A stretch of 64,000 bases of DNA, taken from positions 248,001-312,000 of the forward strand of contig NZ_RAPO01000002.1 of NCBI RefSeq assembly GCF_003610195.1, in the 5' to 3' direction. The DNA comes from Halopiger aswanensis. GTDB taxonomy: Archaea > Halobacteriota > Halobacteria > Halobacteriales > Natrialbaceae. A program made the translations under genes and the position numbers. Positions 34,317 through 43,903 of this stretch are shown piece after piece (the first letter of the stretch is position 1; each line of letters begins with the position of its first letter). The notes under the pieces were generated by a model that saw only the letters and a list, made by a program, of their open reading frames with translations, had not been told where the DNA came from and ran no database searches.

Positions 34317-36608
34317 TTACGGATTCGGCTCGTACCAGCGATCGACGACTGCCCCATCGTCGCCGAAGACGAGGAGCGTGATCTCGTAGTCGTCGCCGCC
34401 GGTTCCGCCGCCCGGCCTGTGTTCGAACTCGCCGTCCGCAGCCGACTGTTCGTCGATTTCCGTCGCCCACGCGTTGTCGAGGTTACGGAATTCGACCCAG
34501 ACCGCCTCGAGGTTCGTCCCGTCGTCGACTCGGTAGTCGACGTCGTATCGGGATTGGCCGTTGTTTCCGGTATCCGTGATCGCGACGGACTCGAACTGCG
34601 GACTCGTCTCGGTCGCCAGATCGTCGTTCCCGCTGGGGTTGGTCCCGTCGGCCGTGTCCTCGATCGTCCGCCGGTCGACGACGACGCCGTCGGTATCGTA
34701 GACGCGGAGTTCGATCTCGAACGGGGCGTCGATCCGGTTCCCGGAGAACTCGACGCGACTGCGGGGGCTGGTCGCGGTTTCGGTCGTGATCGCGCCGCTG
34801 TCGCGGTTTCTGAACCGCACCTCGACTCGATCGAACGAGTCGCGGTTCGCGACGTCGTAGGAGACGAAGTACCGGGCGGAGTTGTCGTTGGGCTGGCTCC
34901 AGTCGTCGACGCGGCTCCCGGTTAACTGGGGCTCCGAGGGCGACGAGAGATCGTCGTTCCCGTCGGGGTTAGAGCCGTCGGCGGTGTCCGTCGTCGTCTT
35001 CCGGTCGATCACCTCACCGGCGTCGTCGTACGCCGTGATCGTGATCTCGTACGTGTCCCCCTCCGCGCCGCCCTCGCTGTACGTGACAGTCCCGCGCGGC
35101 TCAGTCCCCTCGCGAACCGCGGTCGTCCCGCTATCTCGGTTCGCGAATTCGACCTCGACGCGGTCGAACGTCGTCGAGTCCGCCGTCGTCACCTCGTATG
35201 AGACGTCGTACTGAACCGTGTTCCACGCGGTATCGTCCGTGATCGACCACGCGATTCCGTCGGAACCGCCGTCACCGCCACCGCCGCCGCCGGATTCCGA
35301 TCGCGACACCTCGAGCGCGAGCCGATCTCCAGTGCCGCCGCTCGCCGTATAGGCCGTGACCGTCGTCCCGTCGCTCGGGACGGCATCGGGGTCGAACTCG
35401 AGGATCGTTCGGTTCCGTCCGCTCGCGTTCGTTCGGCCGCGTTCGTCGAACGACGCGACGACGTCGTCGGGATCGGTGATCGCGTACGAGACCCCCGCCC
35501 GTTCGACGGGAGCACCCGTGACGTCGTCCGTCGCCCGCATCGTGAGCGATTCGCTCGTCGAACCCGGCCCGACCGTCACTGACCGGGTCGTCTCGTCCCA
35601 CTCGGTCAGGTACGCCGCTCGGTCGCTGCCGGTCCCGTCGCCGCCGTCCCCGCCGTCGGCCCGCCGGATATCGAACGTCGACCCGCTCGCGTCGTACTCG
35701 CCGACGCCGACTCGAGCGATCCGCAGCGACACCGTGTCCTCGCGGAACTCGATCGTCAGCGCGTCGGCGCCGCGATCGTAGCCGACGACGCGGACGCCCG
35801 TCTCGCCGACGTCGAATCCGGACCTGCTCCCGCTGGCCGACGCCGAGCCGAGCGTCTCGTTCCACCGCTCCGGGTGGTCGGTCGGAATCGAGACGGTAAT
35901 GTTCCCGCCGTCGGCCGCGAGTTCGATCGGGTCCGACGGCCCGCTGATCGTTTCGGCGTCGACCGTCACCGCTCCCGACGTCGACTCGGAGAGGTCGCCC
36001 TCGAGCAGCGCGACCGTCAGCGTATCGTTGGAAACGAGACGCTGCTCGACGCCCCGCAGCGGCACCGATCGCTCGCCGAAATCGTTGAACGCCAGCGAGT
36101 GCTCGAGTCTCGTCGTCGGCGCGTTCTCGTACTCGTTGTAGTCCGGTTCGTAGGCGATCGTCGTCGTGTTGTGGGTCGCGACGATCTCCGAGTCGTCGAC
36201 GGGTTCGCTGCTCCCGTCCCCTGTCGTCCGATAGTAATCCCCTTCCAGCGACGCGTTCGCGATGCTGAACGGCCGCTCACCCGTCGTCTCGAGCGTTCCC
36301 TGGGGATCGGACGGATTGACCGTCATCGTGCGGGTGGGATACTGCGCGCCCAGCGAGATCGACGTCGCGCGGAACCCGTCGGCCGAACCGACGTTTCGAA
36401 TCGCGTTCCGGAGCTCCTGTAGTTCGTTCTGGACCTGCTGGCTGTGGTCGAACTCGATCGCTTCGTTCTCCGCGGGGACGACGTTGAGCTGGTAGAGCGC
36501 GAGCGCCGAAAACAGAATCGCGAGCAGTAAGATCGCGCCGATCTGGACCGTCACAGCGCGGTCGTACCCGTACCCGTCCTCGCCTCCGATCCCGTCCCCA
36601 CGACGCAT
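34317..36608 (-). CDS. Large pilin-like surface protein with three C-terminal repeats
   Basis: The 763-residue acidic protein has one hydrophobic segment near the start (about 19-44, VQIGAILLLAILFSALALYQ) after a charged leader. This resembles haloarchaeal type-IV-pilin-like N-termini; HSQQVQNELQELRNAI follows. The middle (75-435) is beta-rich and Thr/Ser-rich. After a poly-Gly linker (440-448) come three beta-sandwich-like repeats of 90-100 residues (451-547, 560-659, 670-760). They share F-DRVEV-F-NRDSG and Y-E-I. Two nearly identical linkers, DTADG[ST]NP[DS]GNDDL, are at 541-553 and 651-663. It likely projects from the cell envelope. No archaellum or pilus assembly gene is nearby. Confidence 0.6.
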   Translation of the reverse strand: MRRGDGIGGEDGYGYDRAVTVQIGAILLLAILFSALALYQLNVVPAENEAIEFDHSQQVQNELQELRNAIRNVGSADGFRATSISLGAQYPTRTMTVNPSDPQGTLETTGERPFSIANASLEGDYYRTTGDGSSEPVDDSEIVATHNTTTIAYEPDYNEYENAPTTRLEHSLAFNDFGERSVPLRGVEQRLVSNDTLTVALLEGDLSESTSGAVTVDAETISGPSDPIELAADGGNITVSIPTDHPERWNETLGSASASGSRSGFDVGETGVRVVGYDRGADALTIEFREDTVSLRIARVGVGEYDASGSTFDIRRADGGDGGDGTGSDRAAYLTEWDETTRSVTVGPGSTSESLTMRATDDVTGAPVERAGVSYAITDPDDVVASFDERGRTNASGRNRTILEFDPDAVPSDGTTVTAYTASGGTGDRLALEVSRSESGGGGGGDGGSDGIAWSITDDTAWNTVQYDVSYEVTTADSTTFDRVEVEFANRDSGTTAVREGTEPRGTVTYSEGGAEGDTYEITITAYDDAGEVIDRKTTTDTADGSNPDGNDDLSSPSEPQLTGSRVDDWSQPNDNSARYFVSYDVANRDSFDRVEVRFRNRDSGAITTETATSPRSRVEFSGNRIDAPFEIELRVYDTDGVVVDRRTIEDTADGTNPSGNDDLATETSPQFESVAITDTGNNGQSRYDVDYRVDDGTNLEAVWVEFRNLDNAWATEIDEQSAADGEFEHRPGGGTGGDDYEITLLVFGDDGAVVDRWYEPNP

Positions 36609-36685
36609 TATCGAACACGATAGTCGTAACTACGTATACGCTTGTTGGCTCCAGAGTGAGAATATCGACCGCCGAACGCGCGGAA

Positions 36686-37267
36686 TTACTCGTCGTCCTC
36701 CTCGACGACCTCCGGATCGCTCATCGCGCTCTGGAGGCTGTCGAGGCCGTTGATCCACTCCGTTACTAGGCCGTACTCGAGGCCCTCGGCGACCTCCATG
36801 TCGAGCTCCTCGCCGTCGATGATGAGCGTCCCGGCCTGGGCGGCGTAGCCGAGCGCCGCATCGAGATCCTCTTCGGCTTCGGCGTCGGCCGCAGCCCCGA
36901 GGTAGTCGCCGACGCTGCCGTCTTCGGCCGGGCCGTTGGCGATGTACTCCTCGGCCGCGAAGAAGACGCAGACGAGACTGGTCTGGACGCCGTCGACGAG
37001 AATGAGTTTCTCCTCGTCCTCGATGTCGACCTCGCCGAGGACGATCTCGCGGACGTCCTCGATTTCGCCGAGCGCTTCCTCCTGCTCGAGGTCCCCGTCG
37101 TCGTAGGCGGAGACGATCTTGGCGACCGCGATCGCCGTGTCGTCCTGCAAATTCAGTAGCAACCGAGCCGACGACTCGTCTTCCGGATCGATGTCTTCGT
37201 CCTTGATGCGATCGATCCAGTTCTGCCAGCGTTCCTCCGAGTAGAACTCGGTCGGGGGATTGCTCAT
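36686..37267 (-). CDS. DUF2150 family protein
   Basis: The 193-residue soluble acidic protein begins MSNPPTEFYSEERWQNWIDRIKDEDIDPEDESSARLLLN. The rest is helical, with ETEA-type alpha repeats. This pattern matches DUF2150, a family found in methanogens and haloarchaea without assigned function. It is a single gene between the pilin-like protein and a TatD-type hydrolase. Confidence 0.85.
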   Translation of the reverse strand: MSNPPTEFYSEERWQNWIDRIKDEDIDPEDESSARLLLNLQDDTAIAVAKIVSAYDDGDLEQEEALGEIEDVREIVLGEVDIEDEEKLILVDGVQTSLVCVFFAAEEYIANGPAEDGSVGDYLGAAADAEAEEDLDAALGYAAQAGTLIIDGEELDMEVAEGLEYGLVTEWINGLDSLQSAMSDPEVVEEDDE

Positions 37268-37424
37268 ACAGACACCTACACCGGCCGCTTGAAATGCCTT
37301 TCTCTACACTCACCGCTCTCGGTGACTATCAGCAGTTCCGACGAGTAACGATTGCTTACCGGAATCCGTCCGTCCGGACTCGAGCGCGCCCCTACACCTC
37401 TCTTTCGGCGCTGGGGAAACGGCC

Positions 37425-38279
37425 CTACGATTCGCGCTCGAGCGTCGCTTCCGTGTCGATCCCGTAGACGAGTTCGGGCGTCTCGACGTGGGCGGTGCGG
37501 ACGGCCTCGTCGTACCCCTCCTCGAGCATCCAGCGGACCCGTCGCGGCACGGTCTTGGGTCCGAGCACGGCGCCCGGCCGGTCGGGATCGTCGACGTAGT
37601 CGGTCTCCATCAGGAACGGCTCGCCGCGCCGGGCGGCTCGCTCTAAGCGGTCCTTCTCGCTCATCACGCTCGGAATCGGGCCCTCGACGCGGCCGGCGGC
37701 GTAGTGTTTGACGACTTGGTGGCGCTCCATGCCGGCGTCTTCGGCCCACTCCGCGACGGTAGTCATCTCCTCGCTGGCCTCCGTATGGAGTTGGACGGCG
37801 CAGTCGAGGTCGCCGCCGAGTTCGAATGCGTGGCGCATGACCTCGTTGGATGCTTCCCAGACGGCGTCGGAGACGTCGTAGTGGGGCCGGCCCGACTTCA
37901 GCGCCAGCGCCTCGCCGTCGGCGACGTACGCCGCGGCGACGTCGAGGCCGGCCTGCATGAGATCCCGCGCTTCCTCGGGCTCGAAGCCGCGGTCGTCGAC
38001 GAGCCGCGAGATCAGGCCCGGATGGACGCCCAGCACGGGCCAGGCGCGGCCCTCGAGTTCCTGGGTAGCCTCCTCGACGATTTCGATCGTGCGCTCGAAG
38101 ACGGAGCGGAAGTCCTCGCCGGTCTCGGCCTCGACGCCGAGATGCCAGGAGGGTTTGTTGACCACGAGCAGGTGGGTCCCGCCCAGGCGCGCGAAGTCTT
38201 TGACGGCGTCGATGCCGCGGTGGTTGTCCGGATCGAGGTGGAGGTGATTGTCGAGTACCGGCGTCTCCTCGTCGAGCAT
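37425..38279 (-). CDS. TatD-related metal-dependent hydrolase
   Basis: The 284-residue protein belongs to the amidohydrolase fold and resembles COG1099. It starts LDNHLHLDPDNHRG with metal ligands His12 and His14, has PVLGVHPGL, then QLHTEASEEM and a C-terminal DYVDDPDRPGAVLGPKTVP where the last Asp ligand lies. Proteins of this type are predicted nucleases or phosphoesterases. The start at 38279 is preferred to the extended frame to 38399, which lacks homologous character. Confidence 0.83.
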   Translation of the reverse strand: MLDEETPVLDNHLHLDPDNHRGIDAVKDFARLGGTHLLVVNKPSWHLGVEAETGEDFRSVFERTIEIVEEATQELEGRAWPVLGVHPGLISRLVDDRGFEPEEARDLMQAGLDVAAAYVADGEALALKSGRPHYDVSDAVWEASNEVMRHAFELGGDLDCAVQLHTEASEEMTTVAEWAEDAGMERHQVVKHYAAGRVEGPIPSVMSEKDRLERAARRGEPFLMETDYVDDPDRPGAVLGPKTVPRRVRWMLEEGYDEAVRTAHVETPELVYGIDTEATLERES

Positions 38280-38448
38280 ACTCGTGTGTGCGCGATCGGT
38301 CGGGGAAAAGTCACCGACTTCTCGCGTCGCTCGGCGTTCGTCGTCGCCGCCGTCTGACCGTGCGCGCCGGCGACCGCCATCGATGTGAACCGCGAACAAC
38401 GGTCTTTTCGGCTATCCCCACCCCGTCCCGGGGTTGATCGCCGAAATA

Positions 38449-38456
38449 TTTATATA
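38449..38456 (+). promoter_or_regulatory. TATA box of the HSP20-like/cdc48 operon
   Basis: TTTATATA gives a transcription start near 38479 and a leader of about nine bases before the ATG at 38488. Confidence 0.7.
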
Positions 38457-38487
38457 GTATGGTGACTTACCTTGAGTTAGTTGAAGC

Positions 38488-38736
38488 ATGACTCTCGAGC
38501 AATTCACCCGGAATGAGGGGCAGGTGGCCCGCCGGTACGAGTACGACGACGGCGCGGTGTTGGTCGTCGACTTCGGGACCGGCGTGGCCGATGCCTCGGT
38601 CGATCTCGTCGACGGCACGGTCATCGTGATCGTCGACGATGAGCAATACGAGTTCGAGCTCCCCGAGGGTGCAAGCGACGCGCACACGTTTATCAAAAAC
38701 GGGGTTCTCACTGTCGAACTGGAGGGCGACCTATGA
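38488..38736 (+). CDS. Small HSP20-like (DUF7127) protein
   Basis: The 82-residue protein starts [22 protein letters not shown] and shows alternating strands ([30 protein letters not shown]), ending [15 protein letters not shown]. This last segment resembles the NGVLTVxL end of alpha-crystallin/HSP20 domains. It matches a haloarchaeal family annotated, as I recall, DUF7127. Its TGA overlaps the ATG of cdc48 (ATGA), so the two are translationally coupled. This suggests an adaptor or cochaperone for Cdc48. Confidence 0.75.
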   Translation: MTLEQFTRNEGQVARRYEYDDGAVLVVDFGTGVADASVDLVDGTVIVIVDDEQYEFELPEGASDAHTFIKNGVLTVELEGDL

Positions 38737-40997
38737 AACTCACCGTCAAACCACTAAAACAGAAGGACGCAGGGCGCGGACTGGCCGCGATCGACCGCGT
38801 TTCCATGCGCGAGCTCGATCTCGAGAACGGCGACTACATCGTCATCGAGGGCTCGGGCGACGGACAGGCCGTCGCCCGCGTCTGGCCCGGCTACCCCGAG
38901 GACGAGGGCCGGGGGATCATCCGGATCGACGGCCGCCTGCGACAGGAGGCCGACGTCGGGATCGACGACAACGTCAGCGTCGAGCCCGCGGACGTCAGCC
39001 CCGCCAAGTCGGTCACCGTCGCGCTGCCGCAGAACCTGCGCATCCGCGGCGACATCGGCCCGCTCGTCCGCGACAAGCTGAGCGGACAGGCCGTCACGGA
39101 GGGACAGACGGTGCCGTTTTCCCTCTCGTTCGGCCCGATGGCCAGTTCCGGCCAGTCGGTGCCGCTGAAGATCGCGAGCACCTCGCCGTCCGGGACGGTC
39201 GTCATCACCGACTCGACGACCATCGACATCTCCGAGACGCCCGCCGAGCAGGTCAGCTCCGGCGCCGGTGGCGCCTCGCCCGAGGGCGTCCCCGACGTCA
39301 CCTACGAGGACATCGGCGGCCTGGACGACGAACTCGACCAGGTCCGCGAGATGATCGAGCTGCCGATGCGCCACCCCGAGCTGTTCCAGCAGCTGGGCAT
39401 CGAACCGCCGAAGGGCGTCCTCCTGCACGGCCCGCCGGGCACCGGGAAGACCCTGATGGCCAAGGCCGTCGCCAACGAGATCGACGCCCACTTCGAGACG
39501 ATCTCCGGCCCGGAGATCATGTCGAAGTACTACGGTGAGAGCGAGGAGCAGCTCCGCGAGGTCTTCGAAGAGGCCGAGGAGAACGCTCCCGCGATCATCT
39601 TCATCGACGAACTCGACTCCATCGCGGCCAAGCGCGAAGACGCCGGCGGCGACGTCGAGCGGCGCGTGGTCGCCCAACTCCTCTCGCTGATGGACGGCCT
39701 CGAGGAGCGCGGTCGCGTCACCGTCATCGCGGCGACCAACCGCATCGACGACATCGACCCCGCGCTCCGGCGCGGTGGCCGGTTCGACCGCGAGATCGAG
39801 ATCGGCGTCCCCGACAAGGAGGGCCGCAAGGAGATCCTGCAGGTCCACACCCGCGGGATGCCCCTGCAGGACGGGATCGACCTCGACCAGTACGCCGAGA
39901 GCACCCACGGCTTCGTCGGGGCCGACTTAGAGAGCCTCGCACGTGAGGGCGCGATGAACGCGCTCCGTCGCATCCGTCCCGACCTCGACCTGGAGGAGGA
40001 CGAGATCGACGCCGAGGTTCTCGAGACGCTGCAGGTCACCGAGGGGGACTTCAAGGAGGCGCTCAAGGGCATCCAGCCCTCGGCGATGCGCGAAGTATTC
40101 GTCGAGGTCCCCGACGTCACCTGGAACGACGTCGGCGGGCTCGAGGACACCAAGGATCGCCTCCGCGAGACGATCCAGTGGCCGCTGGACTACCCCGAGG
40201 TCTTCGAGCAGATGGACATGCAGGCCGCCAAGGGCGTCCTCATGTACGGCCCGCCGGGCACCGGGAAGACGCTGCTCGCGAAGGCCGTCGCCAACGAGGC
40301 CCAGTCGAACTTCATCTCGATCAAGGGCCCCGAACTGCTGAACAAGTACGTCGGCGAGTCCGAGAAGGGCGTCCGCGAGGTCTTCGAGAAGGCCCGCTCG
40401 AACGCCCCGACCGTGATCTTCTTCGACGAGATCGACTCGATCGCGGGCCAGCGCGGTCGCCAGCAGGGTGACTCCGGCGTCGGCGAACGCGTCGTCTCCC
40501 AGCTCCTGACCGAGCTCGACGGCCTCGAGGAACTCGAGGACGTCGTCGTGATCGCCACGACCAACCGGCCGGACCTGATCGATCAGGCCCTGCTCCGTCC
40601 CGGCCGACTGGACCGCCACGTCCACGTGCCGGTGCCCGACGAGGACGCTCGCAAGAAGATCTTCGAGGTCCACACCCGCGACAAGCCGCTGGCCGACTCC
40701 GTCGACCTCGAGTGGCTGGCTGCGGAAACCGAGGGCTACGTCGGCGCCGACATCGAAGCGGTCTGCCGCGAGGCCTCGATGGCCGCCAGCCGCGAGTTCA
40801 TCAACTCGGTCGACCCCGAGGAGATGGCCGACACGATCGGCAACGTCCGCATCAGCAAGGAGCACTTCGAGCACGCCCTCGGAGAGGTCAACGCGAGCGT
40901 GACCCCCGAAACTCGCGAGCAGTACGAGGAGATCGAAGAACAGTTCGACACGGCCGAACCCCAGCAGGAAGAGCAGCTCGGGCGCACCTTCCAGTAA
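38733..40997 (+). CDS. cdc48: Cdc48/VAT AAA+ ATPase
   Basis: This hexameric unfoldase pulls proteins for degradation by the proteasome or disassembly. The 754-residue protein has a double-psi barrel N-domain (1-180) and two AAA modules. Walker A is GPPGTGKT at 233-240 and 506-513; Walker B is IIFIDELDS (288-296) and VIFFDEIDS (561-569). Sensor regions ATNR occur in both. The layout matches VAT/Cdc48. Haloarchaea often have several paralogs. It is coupled to the upstream HSP20-like gene. Confidence 0.97.
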   Translation: MKLTVKPLKQKDAGRGLAAIDRVSMRELDLENGDYIVIEGSGDGQAVARVWPGYPEDEGRGIIRIDGRLRQEADVGIDDNVSVEPADVSPAKSVTVALPQNLRIRGDIGPLVRDKLSGQAVTEGQTVPFSLSFGPMASSGQSVPLKIASTSPSGTVVITDSTTIDISETPAEQVSSGAGGASPEGVPDVTYEDIGGLDDELDQVREMIELPMRHPELFQQLGIEPPKGVLLHGPPGTGKTLMAKAVANEIDAHFETISGPEIMSKYYGESEEQLREVFEEAEENAPAIIFIDELDSIAAKREDAGGDVERRVVAQLLSLMDGLEERGRVTVIAATNRIDDIDPALRRGGRFDREIEIGVPDKEGRKEILQVHTRGMPLQDGIDLDQYAESTHGFVGADLESLAREGAMNALRRIRPDLDLEEDEIDAEVLETLQVTEGDFKEALKGIQPSAMREVFVEVPDVTWNDVGGLEDTKDRLRETIQWPLDYPEVFEQMDMQAAKGVLMYGPPGTGKTLLAKAVANEAQSNFISIKGPELLNKYVGESEKGVREVFEKARSNAPTVIFFDEIDSIAGQRGRQQGDSGVGERVVSQLLTELDGLEELEDVVVIATTNRPDLIDQALLRPGRLDRHVHVPVPDEDARKKIFEVHTRDKPLADSVDLEWLAAETEGYVGADIEAVCREASMAASREFINSVDPEEMADTIGNVRISKEHFEHALGEVNASVTPETREQYEEIEEQFDTAEPQQEEQLGRTFQ

Positions 40998-41091
40998 GGT
41001 CGCCCGTTTCGTCGTCCCGTTTTCGGCGCCGCTACCGAACGCGGCGTGCGGTCGGTAGGATCAGCGTCGCGTTCTTTTCACCGACAACCTC

Positions 41092-41460
41092 TTATTCGGT
41101 ATCCTCGTCACCGGACGACAGCGACGCCCCCTCGAGCGCCAGTTCCGAGGGTAACGCCGTCGACCCGGAATCGGACTGTGGCCGGTCAACGGTGATGGTA
41201 CCGGCCCCATCGATCGTTACGACGCAGCCTTCGTAGGGGAACTGAACCTGAAGCGACGGCTCGTCGGACGACTGCTGGATTCTTCCGAGCGCGTCGGGAT
41301 CGACGGCCTCGTAGAGCGGCGTCGAGAGTTCCGACGGCGAAATATCCCGAGTGGCCGCGACGTTTTCAACGATTCGCTGCACGAGTCGCTCGCTACTGGT
41401 CGAACTCGGAGAACGCCCCGACATCGAGTACGCGTACTGCTCGGATCCGTCTAAAAACAT
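41092..41460 (-). CDS. HalOD1 output-domain protein
   Basis: The 122-residue protein has a Ser-rich start, then LVQRIVENVAATRDISPSELSTPLYEAVDPDALGRI and FPYEGCVVTIDGAGTITVDR. This is the HalOD1 pattern (PF18545), a haloarchaeal domain predicted to be an output module of signalling proteins. Here it stands alone. It converges with cdc48. The actual function is unknown. Confidence 0.8.
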   Translation of the reverse strand: MFLDGSEQYAYSMSGRSPSSTSSERLVQRIVENVAATRDISPSELSTPLYEAVDPDALGRIQQSSDEPSLQVQFPYEGCVVTIDGAGTITVDRPQSDSGSTALPSELALEGASLSSGDEDTE

Positions 41461-41547
41461 CGAATTTCAAACAATAATCGGCGAATCCTCGGCGTCGCTC
41501 ACCATCGTTCGGCAGTGTCGACTATTTGCCGGATATGATGGGGGAAT

Positions 41548-42048
41548 TCAGGAATCAGTCGTATACTTCCGCCCGAAGTGATTGAACGGGCGATCCCGCT
41601 GTGCGGTGATGACCCCCGTTTTCGATATCTCGATCCCGATGTCGTTGAGTTCGTCGGCGACGCGTTCGGTCCGGTCCTGCGACTGGCTGACGAGTTCGAC
41701 GTGGACGTTGTCTTCGTCTACCATCAGCACCGTTACGGAGACGACGTTCTCGATCGCGCTCACCTGATCGACGACGTCCTCGCGGTCGGCGTCTTCGATC
41801 GTCCCGACGAGGAGCATCCGGTGCTCGAATCCTGCGGTTTCGTGGTCGATTATCGGCATGTACCCCTCGATAACGCCGCTCTCCTCGAGGTCCGCGATTC
41901 GGTTGGCGACGGTACTCGCCGCGAGGCCGACCCGGTCGCCGATCGCTTCGGTCGTAATATTCCGGGCGTCGTCCTGGAGGACGTGGAGAATCGCCATATC
42001 GGTGCGATCGAGATCGACGTCGGAGTCGGGGTCGGGTTCGAGAGCCAT
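41548..42048 (-). CDS. Lrp/AsnC family transcriptional regulator
   Basis: The 166-residue protein, from MALEPDPDSDVDLDRTDM, has an AsnC-type HTH (DRVGLAASTVANRIADLEESGVIEG). A RAM-like ligand-binding domain follows (EHRMLLVGTIEDADREDVVDQV, then VTVLMVDEDNVHVELVSQS). ATGs at 42087 and 42114 give longer versions; the shorter one matches the typical family start. Effector and targets are unknown. It lies beside the Bcp gene. Confidence 0.87.
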   Translation of the reverse strand: MALEPDPDSDVDLDRTDMAILHVLQDDARNITTEAIGDRVGLAASTVANRIADLEESGVIEGYMPIIDHETAGFEHRMLLVGTIEDADREDVVDQVSAIENVVSVTVLMVDEDNVHVELVSQSQDRTERVADELNDIGIEISKTGVITAQRDRPFNHFGRKYTTDS

Positions 42049-42208
42049 TACCGTCCGGTAGACCGTCGCTACGTATGGTTCTTTCATGTGTTCGTCGGTT
42101 GCGAGGTTACACACGACACCGGGGGTCGACGCGGTGGGATCGTTCCATCGGCCCTTGCTACTCGAGAAACAGCGACTCCGCGGATGGCGTTGAGCTATGC
42201 CCTGGAAA

Positions 42209-42700
42209 TCAGTCAGACGCCGTCTCGAGCGGCGTCTCCGCTAAACTCTCGAGTTTCGCCAGGACTTCCTCGGCGTGGCCGTCCGGCGACACGTCCTCGA
42301 AAACGGCTTCGATCTTGCCGTCTGGACCGACGACGTACGTGTTCCGGAAGACGCCGTCGAAGGTGTTGCCGAACATCTGTTTCTCGCCGTAGGAGTCGTA
42401 CAGCGTCGCCACCTCGCCCAGTTCGTCCGAGAGCAGGTCGAACGAGAGGTCGTAGTCGTCGGCGAACGTCTCGAGGTCGTCGACGGGATCGTCGCTGATG
42501 CCGACGACCGCCGTCTCGAGGCCGTCGAACTGCTCGAGGGCGTCGTCGAAGCCGCAGGCCTCGGTCGTACAGCCCTCGGTGTTCGCCCGCGGGTAGAAGT
42601 AGACGACGAGTCGCTGGCCCTCGAAATCGGACCGGCGGACGGTCTCGCCGTGTTGGTTGGATAATTCGAACTCGGGTGCCGCGTCGCCTACGTCGAGCAT
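42209..42700 (-). CDS. bcp: Peroxiredoxin, Bcp/PrxQ type
   Basis: The 163-residue thiol peroxidase reduces hydroperoxides in the cytosol. It has the PrxQ pattern TEGCTTEACGF with peroxidatic Cys44 and a nearby resolving Cys49. AAPEFELSNQHGE precedes and FRNTYVVGPDGKI follows. Atypical two-Cys chemistry is expected from the C-x4-C spacing. It is a single gene, next to the Lrp regulator. Confidence 0.95.
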   Translation of the reverse strand: MLDVGDAAPEFELSNQHGETVRRSDFEGQRLVVYFYPRANTEGCTTEACGFDDALEQFDGLETAVVGISDDPVDDLETFADDYDLSFDLLSDELGEVATLYDSYGEKQMFGNTFDGVFRNTYVVGPDGKIEAVFEDVSPDGHAEEVLAKLESLAETPLETASD

Positions 42701-42822
42701 ACCCCCGTCTTGGCGAGCGCTCGTGTATATTTTATGATTGGCAACGTATCTCGTGGTTCCGGTCGGTAGCTAGCGGTCTCGTCGAGCAGAGAGCGGCCCT
42801 GCGAACCGTAATCGAGAGACAC

Positions 42823-42872
42823 CGCTAGAGAACCGAGGGAAACACCTCGCTAGAAAATCGAGGGAAACGCCT
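42823..42872. repeat. 25-base tandem repeat at the 3' end of the GINS gene
   Basis: The two adjacent copies (42823-42847 and 42848-42872) differ at three positions. The second reaches the first base of the GINS stop triplet. On the minus strand they form the start of the 3' untranslated region, each with a TTTCCCTCG core. Confidence 0.7.
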
Positions 42873-43903
42873 CACTCGAGCCGTTCGGCCGCGTCCTGTT
42901 CGACGAGGGGATCGGCGTTTTGCTCGGGCAGGGTGACGATGTCGTCGGTCGAGAGCGTGTACTCGCGGTCGTCGATGCCGAGGATGGAGCCGACGTCGCG
43001 GGTGATGCGGACGGTCGTCCGGTCGACGTCGTCGTCGGGGGCCGACGAGCCGGTATCGCTGGCGCCGGAAGCGTCCGCGCCGTTCCCGTTCGTCGCCGAC
43101 CCAGCGGCCGAGTCGGACGGCTCGCTCGAGTCGGCAGGCGGTGATTGGTCGGGCGCTGGCTCGGACGCCGGTACCGGTGTGTCGTCCGGCGAGGGGCCTG
43201 CTCCCGATTCGCTCGGGTCGATCGACGACGGCTCGCCGCCCATGACGTCCGCCGGGGAGACGCCGCTCGAGTCGCTCGCGTCGTGCTCGCCGGATTCGAC
43301 GGCGTCCGGCGGTTCCTGTGGCGGCACCGGCGGCGCGTCGTCGTCCGATCCTGACGCCGGGTCGGCGACGCCGGGTTCGGGAGCAGCGCCGGGATCGGAG
43401 CCAGCACTGGGGTCGGCCGTCGGATCCGTGCGGCCGGGTTCGGCACCCGGCTCGCGACCGTGGCCGGCCGCGGGATCGGCGGCACCTGCAGCCGCGCCGC
43501 CCGGCTGCTCGGTTTCGACGCCCTCGAGGACGTCGAGGACGCGCGATTTGTTCGACTCGATGCGGTCGACGAGGTCGTCGAACAGATCGGCTTCTTCCGC
43601 CGTGAGGCCTTCGTCGTCGGCCGGCATCCCCGCCGCGGCGAGGCTGGCCTGCTTGACGAGTTTGCCCATCCGGCGCTCGTAGATCGCCTCGACGACGTCC
43701 TTCGCCGTCTCGATCTCGTCGGTAAGTCGGCCCACTTCGGGCGAGGAGAAGGGGTCCTCGGCTTGCTCGGCGACGCGGTCGCGCTCGTCCTCGAGATCGG
43801 CGATGTACTCGCCGACCTCCTGGTAGAACGAGGGGCGCAGGTTCTGGAGGCTGTCCTTCTGGCGCTCCTTGCTCTGGACCGAGCGTAGTTCGTCTAAGTT
43901 CAT
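42872..43903 (-). CDS. GINS complex subunit (GINS51/15-like) with long disordered linker
   Basis: The 343-residue protein has a helical A-domain (1-130: NLDELRSVQSKERQKDSLQNL, then DFYQEVGEYIADLEDERD-like sequence). A low-complexity Ser/Pro/Ala/Asp linker (about 135-290) follows, then a small B-domain (about 292-343: TVRITRDVGSILGIDDREYTLSTDDIVTLPE). Archaeal GINS51 binds MCM and Cdc45-like proteins in the replicative helicase. Its ATG overlaps the priS stop (4 bases), the pairing seen in many archaea. Confidence 0.85.
   Translation of the reverse strand: MNLDELRSVQSKERQKDSLQNLRPSFYQEVGEYIADLEDERDRVAEQAEDPFSSPEVGRLTDEIETAKDVVEAIYERRMGKLVKQASLAAAGMPADDEGLTAEEADLFDDLVDRIESNKSRVLDVLEGVETEQPGGAAAGAADPAAGHGREPGAEPGRTDPTADPSAGSDPGAAPEPGVADPASGSDDDAPPVPPQEPPDAVESGEHDASDSSGVSPADVMGGEPSSIDPSESGAGPSPDDTPVPASEPAPDQSPPADSSEPSDSAAGSATNGNGADASGASDTGSSAPDDDVDRTTVRITRDVGSILGIDDREYTLSTDDIVTLPEQNADPLVEQDAAERLE

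Noticed and set aside
38459-38491. Ten-codon frame ending over the HSP20-like start (ATGA overlap)
   Set aside because: It begins three bases after the TATA box, so it lies upstream of the expected transcription start and would not be in the mRNA.
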